From Fusobacterium ulcerans (GTDB lineage Bacteria > Fusobacteriota > Fusobacteriia > Fusobacteriales > Fusobacteriaceae), in contig NZ_CP028105.1 of the NCBI RefSeq assembly GCF_003019675.1, positions 2,992,282 through 3,056,281 on the forward strand: 64,000 bases of DNA, in the 5' to 3' direction. Below are positions 44,892 through 53,313 of the stretch, in pieces (the first letter of the stretch is position 1; every line of letters starts with the position of its first letter). Below the pieces are notes generated by a model. It made no database searches and was not told the DNA's origin. It was given only the letters and a program-made list of their open reading frames with translations. A program made the translations under genes and the position numbers.

Positions 44892-45647
44892 TTAAATCTT
44901 CTTTGCTACAATAAATTTAACTTTTGTATTATTTATATGCTCAGGATTTTTAAACAGAGACAACAGCTCTCTCTTTATTTCCTGAGCAATTTTTTCAGGA
45001 TAATATTGACTTATAGTCAGTCTATCAAGACGACTTTTCCACATCTCATAGACTTCTTTATCTGCAATTCCTGAAGCTGTTAGTTCTCTATCTTCAAGAT
45101 CTTTTTCCAATATAATTTCCATATCAAATCTTTTAAGAGTATTCTTGATCTTTCTTCCTGCCTGAAAATCATATACTCCATTCTCTTTAATATGTTCTTC
45201 ATATCTTGCAAGTTTTCCAAAGTTTTCTTCTGATAAAGGCTGGTGTCCTCTTAAAAGATCATCAATTTCTATAAGAGCTATCCAACCTCCAGACTTTAGT
45301 TTATTTACCCAATTTCCAATGACTTCTTTCATATCCTTAGGAAAATACGCTATTGAAAAGCTTGAAAAAATTCCATCTAACTCTTCTGTAATATAATCAA
45401 TTTTTGAAATATCATTTTCTATAATACTTACATTCTTTATATTTTTTTCTTTTAGATTAGTGAGAAGATTCTGATTCCTGTCAACAGCTATTACTTGTCT
45501 TACTTTCTCTGAAATTATCTCAGTAAATCCACCAGTCCCACACCCTAAATCAGCAATAACCTGATTATCTTCGATAGGAAGCAGTTCTATTATTTCCAGC
45601 CATTTACGATATTCCTGCTGTTTTTCATATTCTTCTCTCAATTCCAT
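44892..45647 (-). CDS. Class I SAM-dependent methyltransferase
   Basis: A 251-residue protein with the Rossmann SAM-binding motif IADLGCGTGGFTEIISEK at residues ~30-47, an acidic end of beta-2 (VIAVDRN) and a GIFSSFSIAYFP motif IV. It belongs to the broad UbiE/Methyltransf_11 group; the substrate is unknown. It follows livF by 24 bases on the same strand, so it is probably on the liv transcript, without an obvious functional link. Confidence 0.8.
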   Translation of the reverse strand: MELREEYEKQQEYRKWLEIIELLPIEDNQVIADLGCGTGGFTEIISEKVRQVIAVDRNQNLLTNLKEKNIKNVSIIENDISKIDYITEELDGIFSSFSIAYFPKDMKEVIGNWVNKLKSGGWIALIEIDDLLRGHQPLSEENFGKLARYEEHIKENGVYDFQAGRKIKNTLKRFDMEIILEKDLEDRELTASGIADKEVYEMWKSRLDRLTISQYYPEKIAQEIKRELLSLFKNPEHINNTKVKFIVAKKI

Positions 45648-45671
45648 TTTGATCTTTGCTCCTTTTATTTC

Positions 45672-46388
45672 CTAAGCACCAAGGTAAGCTTTCTTGATTT
45701 CAGGATTGTTCATAAGTTCTTTAGCATTTCCTTCTAGTGTTATATTTCCAGTTTCAATAACATAAGCACGGTGAGATATAGACAAAGCCATTTTAGCATT
45801 TTGTTCTACCAGTAAAATAGTAGTTCCAGCTTCATTTAATTTCTTAATTACTGCAAATATCTCTTTTACAAATAGTGGTGAAAGCCCCATAGAAGGTTCA
45901 TCAAGTATCAAAAGCTTAGGTCTGCTCATAATAGCTCTTCCCATAGCAAGCATTTGCTGTTCTCCTCCTGAAAGAGTTCCAGCCATTTGATTTTTTCTTT
46001 CAGACATTCTAGGGAAAACCTCATAAAATTTTGCACGATCTTTTTCAAGATTTTCTGGAGTATCTTTTATAGTAAAAGCTCCTAACTTCAAGTTGTCTTT
46101 AACTAAAAGTCTTGAAAATATTCTTCTTCCCTCTGGAACTTGAGCAATTCCAATTTCACATATTTTATGTGACTTTTCTTTAGTAATATCTTTTCCTTCA
46201 AACATTATATTTCCCTGCTTAGATTGAATAAGCCCGGAAATTGTCTGCAAAGTAGTTGTTTTCCCAGCACCATTGGCACCAATCAGAGAAACTATCTCTC
46301 CCTGTTTTACATTTAAAGATATTCCTTTTAAAGCATGAATATTATCATAATACACATGCAGATCTTTTATTTCAAGCATATTTTCCAT
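45672..46388 (-). CDS. livF: Branched-chain amino-acid ABC transporter ATPase LivF
   Basis: A 238-residue ATPase: Walker A GANGAGKTT, signature LSGGEQQMLAMGRAI, Walker B LLILDEPSMGLSP and H-loop region LLVEQNAKMA. The DEPSMGLSPLFVKEIF stretch separates LivF from LivG. It powers uptake of leucine, isoleucine and valine with LivG. GGAGG lies 11 bases before ATG, immediately after the livG stop. Confidence 0.93.
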   Translation of the reverse strand: MENMLEIKDLHVYYDNIHALKGISLNVKQGEIVSLIGANGAGKTTTLQTISGLIQSKQGNIMFEGKDITKEKSHKICEIGIAQVPEGRRIFSRLLVKDNLKLGAFTIKDTPENLEKDRAKFYEVFPRMSERKNQMAGTLSGGEQQMLAMGRAIMSRPKLLILDEPSMGLSPLFVKEIFAVIKKLNEAGTTILLVEQNAKMALSISHRAYVIETGNITLEGNAKELMNNPEIKKAYLGA

Positions 46389-46394
46389 GAGATT

Positions 46395-47189
46395 TTATTC
46401 CTCCTCTTCTCCAATTTCATCATCATCCTGTCCAAGATATGCAGTAACAACTGCTGGCTCATTAACTACTTTTTTAGGATCTCCAGATGCGATTATATTT
46501 CCATGATCCAATACAACAAGTCTTTCACAAATTCCTAATACCAGTTTCATATCATGTTCTATCAAAAGAATTGCTATATTAAATTTATCTCTAATCAAAC
46601 GAATGGTATTCATAAGTTCTTCTGTTTCTGTAGGATTCATTCCTGCTGCTGGCTCATCTAATAGAAGAACCTTTGGGTTAGTAGCCATTGCACGGGCTAT
46701 TTCCAGTTTTCTTTGTTTTCCATAAGGAAGATTCCCTGCTGCTGTATGTGCATATTCTTCCAAACCAAATATTTTCAGAAGATCCATGGCCTTCTTTTCA
46801 GCTTCCTTCTCTTCTCTCCAGTATTTAGGAGTACGGAACATTCCTGCCAGTATTCCATATTTCATATTGAAGTTATTTGCTACAAGTACATTTTGAAGAA
46901 CAGACAGATATTTAAAAAGTCTTATATTCTGAAATGTTCTTGCCAGTCCTTTTTTAACTAATTTAAATGTAGGCATCTTATTGATAACCTCTCCATTAAA
47001 TTTATATTGGCCAGAAGTTGGTGAGTATACTCCAGTTAAAATATTAAAAACTGTTGTTTTTCCTGCACCATTTGGACCAATAAGTCCCACAAGTTCATTT
47101 TCTTTTATTTCAAGATTAAAATCTGTAACAGCTTTAAGAGCACCAAAAGTAATAGATATATCCTTGGCACTTAAAATAGGATTACTCAT
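46395..47189 (-). CDS. livG: Branched-chain amino-acid ABC transporter ATPase LivG
   Basis: A 264-residue ATPase with Walker A GPNGAGKTTVFN, LARTFQNIRLFKYLSVLQNV, signature LPYGKQRKLEIARAM, Walker B LLLDEPAAGMNPTE and IEHDMKLVLGICERL, the LivG pattern. The start at 47189 follows AAGGTGATTCAA; a GTG nine bases earlier overlaps that site. Its start overlaps the end of livM by eight bases. The acidic tail GQDDDEIGEEEE is unusual for LivG. Confidence 0.93.
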   Translation of the reverse strand: MSNPILSAKDISITFGALKAVTDFNLEIKENELVGLIGPNGAGKTTVFNILTGVYSPTSGQYKFNGEVINKMPTFKLVKKGLARTFQNIRLFKYLSVLQNVLVANNFNMKYGILAGMFRTPKYWREEKEAEKKAMDLLKIFGLEEYAHTAAGNLPYGKQRKLEIARAMATNPKVLLLDEPAAGMNPTETEELMNTIRLIRDKFNIAILLIEHDMKLVLGICERLVVLDHGNIIASGDPKKVVNEPAVVTAYLGQDDDEIGEEEE

Positions 47190-48153
47190 TTGAATCACCT
47201 TTTTTCTTCATAAATCTTTCAATTATTTTAGTTATCTGGAATTCTTTACGCCCTAATAATCCAGTAGGACGGAAAATCATTGTCATAATAAGGAGCAAAG
47301 AATAAACTATCATACGATAATCAGAGAATCCACGAAGAACCTCTGGAAGAATAGTCAATGCTATTGCTGAAAGAATAGAACCTGTAAAGCTTCCCATTCC
47401 TCCAAGTACTACCATTACCAATATATTGATTGAGTAGTTATAGTCAAATTGTCTTGCACCTAAAATACCAAGATAGTGTGCATAAACTCCCCCAGCTACT
47501 CCTGCAAATACTGCTGAAATAGTAAAGGCAAATGTCTTATAATATGTAGTGTTGATTCCTGAAGCTCCACTTGCTATTTCATCTTCACGAATAGATAAAA
47601 CAGCCCGTCCATGCCTGCTGGTCATGACTGAAAACATCATCATAACAGATACAACCATGATTATATAGATTACGCCAAATTTGTTAAAACGAGGAATCCC
47701 ACGAAGTCCTTGTGCTCCTCCAGTAAAACTGAAATATTCAATAAGAACTCTGATAATCTCTCCAAATGCCAGAGTGATGATAGCAAGATAATCTCCATTC
47801 AGTCTAAGAGCTGGAATACCAATGATGATACCGATAATTCCTGCAACTATACCTCCAATGATAAGTGCAAGAATATATCCGGGAATCCCTTCTACTATTC
47901 CACTCTTTGCAAATAGAGCAGCTGCATATGCTCCAACTGACATGAATCCAGCATGACCAATAGTAATCTGTCCAAGACAACCCACAGTAACATTAAGACT
48001 TACAGCAAGTATAATATTTATACAGATAAGCGTAAGAATATTTGTCTGATATCTTGAAATAAATCCAGCTCCAATCATACCTGTAAGTATGAAGTAAAGA
48101 ACTGCTAATAAAATAAACGTTGAAATATAACTAAGCATTTTTGTTTTTGACAT
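47182..48153 (-). CDS. livM: Branched-chain amino-acid ABC transporter permease LivM
   Basis: A 323-residue permease with about nine helices and the family stretches ILAVSLNVTVGCLGQITIGHAG and ALRLNGDYLAIITLAFGEIIRV. It pairs with LivH to form the membrane channel. The C-terminal FRPTGLLGRKE is the usual LivM end. AGGTGATATAG precedes ATG; the gap to livH is nine bases. Confidence 0.93.
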   Translation of the reverse strand: MSKTKMLSYISTFILLAVLYFILTGMIGAGFISRYQTNILTLICINIILAVSLNVTVGCLGQITIGHAGFMSVGAYAAALFAKSGIVEGIPGYILALIIGGIVAGIIGIIIGIPALRLNGDYLAIITLAFGEIIRVLIEYFSFTGGAQGLRGIPRFNKFGVIYIIMVVSVMMMFSVMTSRHGRAVLSIREDEIASGASGINTTYYKTFAFTISAVFAGVAGGVYAHYLGILGARQFDYNYSINILVMVVLGGMGSFTGSILSAIALTILPEVLRGFSDYRMIVYSLLLIMTMIFRPTGLLGRKEFQITKIIERFMKKKGDSNE

Positions 48154-48162
48154 CTATATCAC

Positions 48163-49047
48163 CTATACCTTTTCTCTCATATTTTTACCCAATATACCTG
48201 TTGGTTTGACTAACAGAACCACTATAAGGATAGCAAACACGAAAGCATCTGCTAATTGAGAAGAAAGATAAGCTCTTGTCAGACTTTCTACAATTCCAAG
48301 GATAAATCCTCCAATAACTGCTCCCGGAAGGATTCCAATTCCTCCTAAAACTGCTGCAATAAAAGCTTTTATTCCAAGCATAGCTCCCATAAGAGGCTGA
48401 ACCTGAGGGTAAGCTGCAACATAAAGAACTGAAGCTACTGCTGCCAGTCCGCTTCCAATTGCAAATGTCAACTGAATAGTATGATCAACATTGATTCCTA
48501 CAAGCTTGGCTGCTCCATAATCTTCACTTGTAGCCATCATTGCTTTTCCATATTTAGTTTTTTTCATAAAGTATTGAAGTCCAACTGATAAAATTATAGT
48601 AAGAACAATAGTTACTACTGTTCCAAAATTTAAATGCATTCTTCCTATAACGATAGGAGGATTTGTAAATACTTTCGGAAATGCTCTTGTATTTGGAGTA
48701 AAAAGTTTCATAAAAGTATTTTCTAATAATAAGCTTACTCCTATGGCTGTAATCAGGTTAGAAATTCTCGGAGAATTTCTAAGAGGTCTGTATGCTATCC
48801 TCTCTGTTAAAGTACCTAAAATTACACACACTATTATAGCTGGAAATACAGTAAGCCATACGGGCAACCCTATTCTTGTAAAGACTGGAATACTAAATAA
48901 TGAAACATACGCTCCCACCATGATAATATCTCCATGAGCAAAGTTTATGAGCTGTGCTATTCCGTAAACCATCGTATATCCTAAGGATACCAAGGCATAT
49001 ATACTTCCTATTTGTAATCCATTTATTATCTGAAGTAAAAATTCCAT
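48163..49047 (-). CDS. livH: Branched-chain amino-acid ABC transporter permease LivH
   Basis: A 294-residue permease with eight or so helices, starting LQIINGLQIGSIYALVSLGYTMVYG and followed by LINFAHGDIIMVGAY, both LivH hallmarks. ERIAYRPLRNSPRISNLITAIG is the conserved cytoplasmic loop. AAAGGAG precedes ATG. A hairpin separates it from the binding-protein gene upstream. Confidence 0.93.
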   Translation of the reverse strand: MEFLLQIINGLQIGSIYALVSLGYTMVYGIAQLINFAHGDIIMVGAYVSLFSIPVFTRIGLPVWLTVFPAIIVCVILGTLTERIAYRPLRNSPRISNLITAIGVSLLLENTFMKLFTPNTRAFPKVFTNPPIVIGRMHLNFGTVVTIVLTIILSVGLQYFMKKTKYGKAMMATSEDYGAAKLVGINVDHTIQLTFAIGSGLAAVASVLYVAAYPQVQPLMGAMLGIKAFIAAVLGGIGILPGAVIGGFILGIVESLTRAYLSSQLADAFVFAILIVVLLVKPTGILGKNMREKV

Positions 49048-49078
49048 TTATTAATCTCCTTTCACGTATTTTTTTAAA

Positions 49079-49109
49079 GAGAACCATCCCTCACAGAGAG
49101 ATGGTTCAT
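49079..49109 (-). terminator. Hairpin between livK and livH
   Basis: GAACCATC/GATGGTTC stem with a short, weak T-run on the minus strand. It may end part of the transcripts or protect the binding-protein mRNA. Confidence 0.6.
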
Positions 49110-49117
49110 ATCTTTAA

Positions 49118-50278
49118 CTATTTAGGCTGAATAACTGAATCAAATGTATAATTTCCATTTACAACTTTGATAATAGTTACAGCTTTTACTGGGTTATTTT
49201 TAGCATCAAAAGTAAGTTGTCCAGTTACACCATCATAATTTATATTTTTCATTGCTTCAACAACAGCTTTTTTATCTGTAGAACCAGCTTTTTCAATAGA
49301 AGCTTTTACGATATAAGCAGCGTCATATCCTAAAGCAGAGAAAGCAGATGGATCTTCATTATATTTAGCTTTGTATGCTTTAATAAAGTTTTGTACTTTA
49401 TCAGAAGTGTCTTGTGTTGAGTAGTGATTTGTAAAGTAACTGTTTTCAATAGCAGCATAAGCTGATTTATCTAAAGCTTTAGCAATTCCATCCCATCCGT
49501 CTGGACCGATGAAAGTAGATTTGATTCCAACTTCTCTTGCTTGAGTTGCAATTAAAGCTGCCTGCTCATAATACTCAGGTACAACTAGAACATCAGGATT
49601 AGTTGGAGCAATTTTTGTTAATTGAGCTTTAAAATCTTTGTCCCCATCTGCATATCCTTCTTTACCTACAATAGTAATTCCAAGTTTTCCAGCTTCTTCA
49701 GCAAATGATTTTGCAATTCCATCAGAATAGTCACTAGAGTTATTTACTAATATAGCAGCAGTTTTTGCATTAAGTTTTTGCTGTGCAAAGTTAGCTAAAA
49801 CTACTCCTTGATATGGATCTGTAAAACATACACGGAATACATTCGGTCCTGCTTCTGTGATATTATATTGAGTTCCAGTAGGTGTAATCATAGGCATATT
49901 GTCTTGTGCTGCAATTTCTGCAACTGCCAGAGTTGGTTTAGATGTAATGTCTCCAATAAGAGCTACAACTCCATCATCAACTAGTCTATTATAAGCAGTA
50001 ACTGCTTCAGTAGAATCTCCTTTTTCATCATAGACGATAAACTCTACTTTCTTTCCTAGTATTCCTCCGTTAGCATTGATCTCTTCAAAAGCTAGTTTAC
50101 TTGCATTTGATGCAGTGATTCCATAAATAGCAAGCCCTCCAGTAAGAGGTGCAAGTCCTCCTATTTTGATAACTTCTGGTTCTTTTTTGTCAGCAGTTGC
50201 TGCTGGTTTGTCGCTGTTACCTCCACATGATGTTAATAATAACGAAAGTCCTAATAAAGCTGTGGTAAATTTTTTCAT
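49118..50278 (-). CDS. livK: Branched-chain amino-acid binding lipoprotein LivK/LivJ
   Basis: A 386-residue binding protein. The lipobox is LLLTSC in MKKFTTALLGLSLLLTSCGG, so it is membrane-tethered rather than free in the periplasm. The type I periplasmic binding fold shows IKIGGLAPLTGGLAIYG, EEINANGGILGKKVEFIVYDEKGD, VGKEGYADGDKDFKAQL and SALGYDAAYI. It delivers Leu/Ile/Val, or perhaps other amino acids, to LivHMGF. AAGGGGGAAACAATT precedes ATG. It is first of the operon and likely the most strongly expressed. Confidence 0.93.
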   Translation of the reverse strand: MKKFTTALLGLSLLLTSCGGNSDKPAATADKKEPEVIKIGGLAPLTGGLAIYGITASNASKLAFEEINANGGILGKKVEFIVYDEKGDSTEAVTAYNRLVDDGVVALIGDITSKPTLAVAEIAAQDNMPMITPTGTQYNITEAGPNVFRVCFTDPYQGVVLANFAQQKLNAKTAAILVNNSSDYSDGIAKSFAEEAGKLGITIVGKEGYADGDKDFKAQLTKIAPTNPDVLVVPEYYEQAALIATQAREVGIKSTFIGPDGWDGIAKALDKSAYAAIENSYFTNHYSTQDTSDKVQNFIKAYKAKYNEDPSAFSALGYDAAYIVKASIEKAGSTDKKAVVEAMKNINYDGVTGQLTFDAKNNPVKAVTIIKVVNGNYTFDSVIQPK

Positions 50279-50314
50279 AATTGTTTCCCCCTTAATTTCT
50301 TTATTTTTAATTTA

Positions 50315-50344
50315 ATTATAAACTATATTGTATACACTGACCAA
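50315..50344 (-). promoter_or_regulatory. Promoter of the liv operon
   Basis: On the minus strand TTGGTC and TATAAT with 18-base spacing, ~40 bases before livK. ACCAAT and ATTGGT flank the region just upstream as distant inverted arms. Confidence 0.55.
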
Positions 50345-50389
50345 TAAAATAGATACTTTGTTTGCTGTAGACGTACAATTTAATTGGTT

Positions 50390-50414
50390 AAAAAAAAGCA
50401 GCCTGTTAGGCTGC
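50390..50414 (-). terminator. Terminator of the small membrane-protein gene
   Basis: GCAGCCT/AGGCTGC stem with a three-base loop followed by eight Ts on the minus strand. Confidence 0.9.
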
Positions 50415-50430
50415 AAAGTGTCTATTCTGT

Positions 50431-50454
50431 TCTTTGATAGTTTTCTATCAAAGA
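50431..50454. repeat. Perfect hairpin
   Basis: TCTTTGATAG and CTATCAAAGA around a four-base loop, between the small ORF and its terminator. It may stabilise the mRNA 3' end. Confidence 0.6.
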
Positions 50455-50480
50455 AAGTAGTTAATCATCAGAACTAATTT

Positions 50481-50621
50481 TTATTTAACATAAACATAGT
50501 TCAAAGATTCAGAATATTGTTTGTTAACCCTAACATAATCATTTGCATATAAAATTTTACTCACTATGTATATGAGTAGTATCACATATATGACTAATGA
50601 TATTATGCTAAGTGTGAACAT
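50481..50621 (-). CDS. Small 46-residue membrane protein
   Basis: An ORF reading MFTLSIISLVIYVILLIYIV, then SKILYANDYVRVNKQYSESL and NYVYVK. Residues 3-25 form one hydrophobic helix; the tail is polar and Tyr-rich. AAGGAGGAAGAAT stands directly before ATG, a TTGATT-17-TATACT promoter lies 39 bases upstream, and a hairpin plus terminator follow. This complete gene unit makes translation likely. The family is unknown; the position before liv may be chance, as its terminator separates the two. Confidence 0.65.
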   Translation of the reverse strand: MFTLSIISLVIYVILLIYIVSKILYANDYVRVNKQYSESLNYVYVK

Positions 50622-50659
50622 ATTCTTCCTCCTTTTTCATAAAACTTATTGTTATGACG

Positions 50660-50688
50660 AGTATAAACCTAAATTAAAAAAAAATCAA
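50660..50688 (-). promoter_or_regulatory. Promoter of the small membrane-protein gene
   Basis: TTGATT and TATACT on the minus strand with 17-base spacing. Confidence 0.65.
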
Positions 50689-50820
50689 GTAAAATTTTCA
50701 AAATATTTTTTATTTTTTCAAATTTATTGAATTTTAATTTCTTAATCAAATAAAATACCAAAAAAATAGTATTTAAATTATTTATATTTATACACGAACT
50801 TTTTTAAAAAATTTACTTTT

Positions 50821-51105
50821 TTATTTAATGACATCCAATAATTCTTCTTTATGTTTTTTCAATTCATGAAGAACATAGGGACAAGTTGCAAGTATTTTAA
50901 TAGAGTGTTCTCTTGCATAATTTACAAGCTGATCAAATAATTGTTTTCCAAGTCCTAATCCTTTTTGACTGTCATCCACCCATGTGTGATCTGCTATCAA
51001 CAGATCTTTGCCAGCAAAAACAAAAGTCATTTCTGCCACTCTTTCACCATCTTTTTCAATATAAAATTCACCGCTTTTATCTGATATTTTTCTTAGAATT
51101 TCCAT
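50821..51105 (-). CDS. Small GNAT-family acetyltransferase (YjdJ/NATD1-like)
   Basis: A 94-residue minimal GNAT domain: AEMTFVFAGKDLLIADHTWVDDSQKGLGLGKQLFDQLVNYAREH contains, in two pieces, the strand-loop-helix with acetyl-CoA loop QKGLGLGK. ILATCPYVLHELKKH closes the fold. The small stand-alone group has poorly known targets. AGGAGGCATTTAA precedes ATG. It follows the MORN-type lipoprotein gene by 12 bases and is likely co-transcribed. Confidence 0.88.
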   Translation of the reverse strand: MEILRKISDKSGEFYIEKDGERVAEMTFVFAGKDLLIADHTWVDDSQKGLGLGKQLFDQLVNYAREHSIKILATCPYVLHELKKHKEELLDVIK

Positions 51106-51117
51106 TTAAATGCCTCC

Positions 51118-51603
51118 TTAATTAAAGAAATCTTTTATTTTATCTTTTAATTTATCTGTATCTACTAAATATTGTTTTACATCAATAAGCTCTCCATCTT
51201 TATATACCTCTGTAAGAATAAGTTCCTTCTCACTTGTATATCTATTCCAGTCACCATCCCTTTTTCCATTTAGAAAATTCCCTGTATAAGCAACTTCACC
51301 ATTTTTATAATACTCATAAAAAGTTCCAACAGCCACTCCGTTTTCAAAAGAAGCTTTTGATTGAATCTGTCCATTCTCATAGTATGTGAACTGCTCTCCA
51401 TTATATTTTCCATCTTTAAAAGTTTCTTTTATCTTTATCTGTCCGTTGTCATATTTTCCAGTAATAACTCCAGAATAAGGTTTCTCTTGATTTACTATAT
51501 ATACAATTCCGCTTCTTTTTTGTTTTTTTGAAATATCTACTTCACTTAGAGTACACCCTACTATTGAAAGAGCAGCAAGAACTAGTAAAAATTTTTTAAA
51601 CAT
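51118..51603 (-). CDS. MORN/YwqK-repeat lipoprotein
   Basis: A 161-residue lipoprotein: MFKKFLLVLAALSIVGC ends in a lipobox. The mature part holds about five repeats of the form YxxGQIKxxxxFKDGKYNG (YDNGQIKIKETFKDGKYNG, YENGQIQSKASFENG, YKNGEVAYTGNFLNGKRDG), the MORN variant found in YwqK-like proteins. Databases call some of these antitoxins; no toxin partner is visible. The start at 51603 follows GGAGGTTAAAAAAT; the 17-codon extension upstream is unlikely. A second MORN protein lies at 57021. Confidence 0.8.
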   Translation of the reverse strand: MFKKFLLVLAALSIVGCTLSEVDISKKQKRSGIVYIVNQEKPYSGVITGKYDNGQIKIKETFKDGKYNGEQFTYYENGQIQSKASFENGVAVGTFYEYYKNGEVAYTGNFLNGKRDGDWNRYTSEKELILTEVYKDGELIDVKQYLVDTDKLKDKIKDFFN

Positions 51604-51845
51604 ATTTTTTAACCTCCGATAAATTACTTTAATTAATATTAGAACAAAAGGCATAGTTTTCCTTTTATTTTTTTAATATTATTTTGTCTTATTTGAATTA
51701 TACCCCATTTACTTTTCAAATAAAATAAAAAAGAAAAATTATATAATTTATATATACTATACTTAAAGCGCCGCTATTTACAAATTTTCAATTATTTTGT
51801 ATAATAATGTATAAAATTATTCGTAGAAAGATTTAAGGAGGAAAA

Positions 51846-52088
51846 ATGCATTACTATTCAACGGAAAAAACTTGTGCAAAACAGATAGGTGTTACTGTAG
51901 ATGGAGATGGAATCATTACTGAAATAGAATTTGTAGGAGGATGTGACGGAAACACTCATGGACTTCAAAATCTTATCTTGGGAATGACTAAAGATGAAGT
52001 TATTCAAAAATTAGATGGAATAGACTGTAGAGGAAGAGGAACTTCTTGTCCTGACCAACTTGCAAAGATATTAAAAAACCTTAAATAA
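51846..52088 (+). CDS. TSCPD-domain protein (TIGR03905-like)
   Basis: An 80-residue protein consisting of a TSCPD domain: YYSTEKTCAKQIGVTVDGDG, EFVGGCDGNTHGLQNLILG and RGRGTSCPDQLAKIL. This domain also ends some ribonucleotide reductases and binds zinc through its cysteines. Its role as a stand-alone protein is unknown. AAGGAGGAAAA precedes ATG, and a terminator follows, so it is a single gene. Confidence 0.9.
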   Translation: MHYYSTEKTCAKQIGVTVDGDGIITEIEFVGGCDGNTHGLQNLILGMTKDEVIQKLDGIDCRGRGTSCPDQLAKILKNLK

Positions 52089-52096
52089 AATATATG

Positions 52097-52126
52097 AAAC
52101 TCAGGGCAAAATATCCTGAGTTTTTA
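52097..52126 (+). terminator. Terminator of the TSCPD gene
   Basis: AAACTCAGG/CCTGAGTTT stem followed by a T-run. Confidence 0.9.
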
Positions 52127-52208
52127 TTTTTCCATATTAATTTAAAAAGGAATACATAATTTTTTTAGTAGAACCTTTATATATAAGTTTGAAGAGGAGG
52201 AAAAATTC

Positions 52209-52952
52209 ATGTACAAATATCTTTACTATTTTTTTATCTATTCTTTTTTGGGGTGGTGCCTCGAGGTATGCTATGCAGCACTAAACACAGGGACCTTTGT
52301 GAATAGAGGTTTTTTAAATGGTCCCTACTGTCCTATATATGGGGTAGGAGTTGTCATTGTCATTTTACTGGTATTTCCTTTGAGAAAAAATATGCTGCTG
52401 CTTTATGTAGCTTCTGTTGTTCTTACTTCTGTATTAGAATTAGTTACTGGGTTTGCACTTGAGAAAATATTTCACTATAGATGGTGGAATTATTCAGATG
52501 TTCCTTTTAATATTGATGGATATGTATGCCTGAAATTTTCTCTTATGTGGGGAATAGCATGTATTATAGTCGTTGATGTTATTCATCCATTAGTTGATGA
52601 CTTTGTAAGATGGATACCACATTTTATTGGCAAAATATTATTAGGTATAATGATAGTGATGATGGCTATAGATTTAGTTGCTACTGTAGAAACTGTTTTA
52701 AAATTAAATTCAAGATTAGAAAAAATTGATAAAATAGCTGTAGATATACATGATTTTTCAAATGATATAGGAAGTAAATTGACTACTGATTTCTTAGCTA
52801 CTGATAAAAAATTAAAAGATTTGGATCAGAAAAAAGAAGACTTACTGAAAAAATTAGATTGGGGACAAAGACGTATGCTGAAGGCTTTCCCTACTATGAA
52901 ATCATCTCATCATAATGAATCATTTAAAGATATGCAGAATAATTTAAATTAA
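52209..52952 (+). CDS. CmpB-type (PF06541-like) membrane protein
   Basis: A 247-residue protein with about five helices in the first ~165 residues and the family motifs FIYSFLGWCLEVCYAAL, FVNRGFLNGPYCPIYGVG and LEKIFHYRWWNYSDVPFNIDGYVCL. The last ~80 residues form a charged coiled coil (LEKIDKIAVDIHDFSND...). The family is named a putative ABC transporter permease, but no ATPase is adjacent and the role is unknown. GAGGAGGAAAAATTC precedes ATG. Confidence 0.85.
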   Translation: MYKYLYYFFIYSFLGWCLEVCYAALNTGTFVNRGFLNGPYCPIYGVGVVIVILLVFPLRKNMLLLYVASVVLTSVLELVTGFALEKIFHYRWWNYSDVPFNIDGYVCLKFSLMWGIACIIVVDVIHPLVDDFVRWIPHFIGKILLGIMIVMMAIDLVATVETVLKLNSRLEKIDKIAVDIHDFSNDIGSKLTTDFLATDKKLKDLDQKKEDLLKKLDWGQRRMLKAFPTMKSSHHNESFKDMQNNLN

Positions 52953-52981
52953 TACAACTACTGAAATAATATAAAATTTTT

Positions 52982-53030
52982 AAACAGCTGAAGCTCTATA
53001 TTCACAGAACTGAAGCTGTTTATTTTTTTG
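52982..53030 (+). terminator. Terminator of the CmpB-type gene; repeated hairpin
   Basis: AAACAGCTGAAG...GAAGCTGTTT followed by ATTTTTTT. Its left arm and TCTATAT loop start are shared with the hairpin at 34915-34954. Confidence 0.8.
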
Positions 53031-53313
53031 AACTTTCTTTATTTTAAAATTTCCTGCAACTTTTAATTCTATTTTTTATTCTCTAAATTTTTTTAAAAGA
53101 TTTTTCATTTGAAGTTGTCATTAAATATGTCTTTAAAGTAAAATGTTTTGTTTTTAAGTATACTCTATCACTATATTATTTGAAATTTTAAGTAGATATA
53201 TTTTCACTTCTAAACATATATTCTATATATTTTTAAAACATTGGCTAAAGGAGTAATATATACTAACAAATTTACATTGAAATACCTATATATTAATGCG
53301 GAGGAGGAAAAAG
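53031..53313. other. Intergenic region before the peptide-binding gene
   Basis: About 280 AT-rich bases after a terminator; no gene seen. It should hold the promoter of the OppA-type gene. Confidence 0.3.

Noticed and set aside
51118-51603. Toxin-antitoxin module based on the YwqK antitoxin label
   Set aside because: The protein is a lipoprotein and no toxin-like gene adjoins; the label is a database habit.
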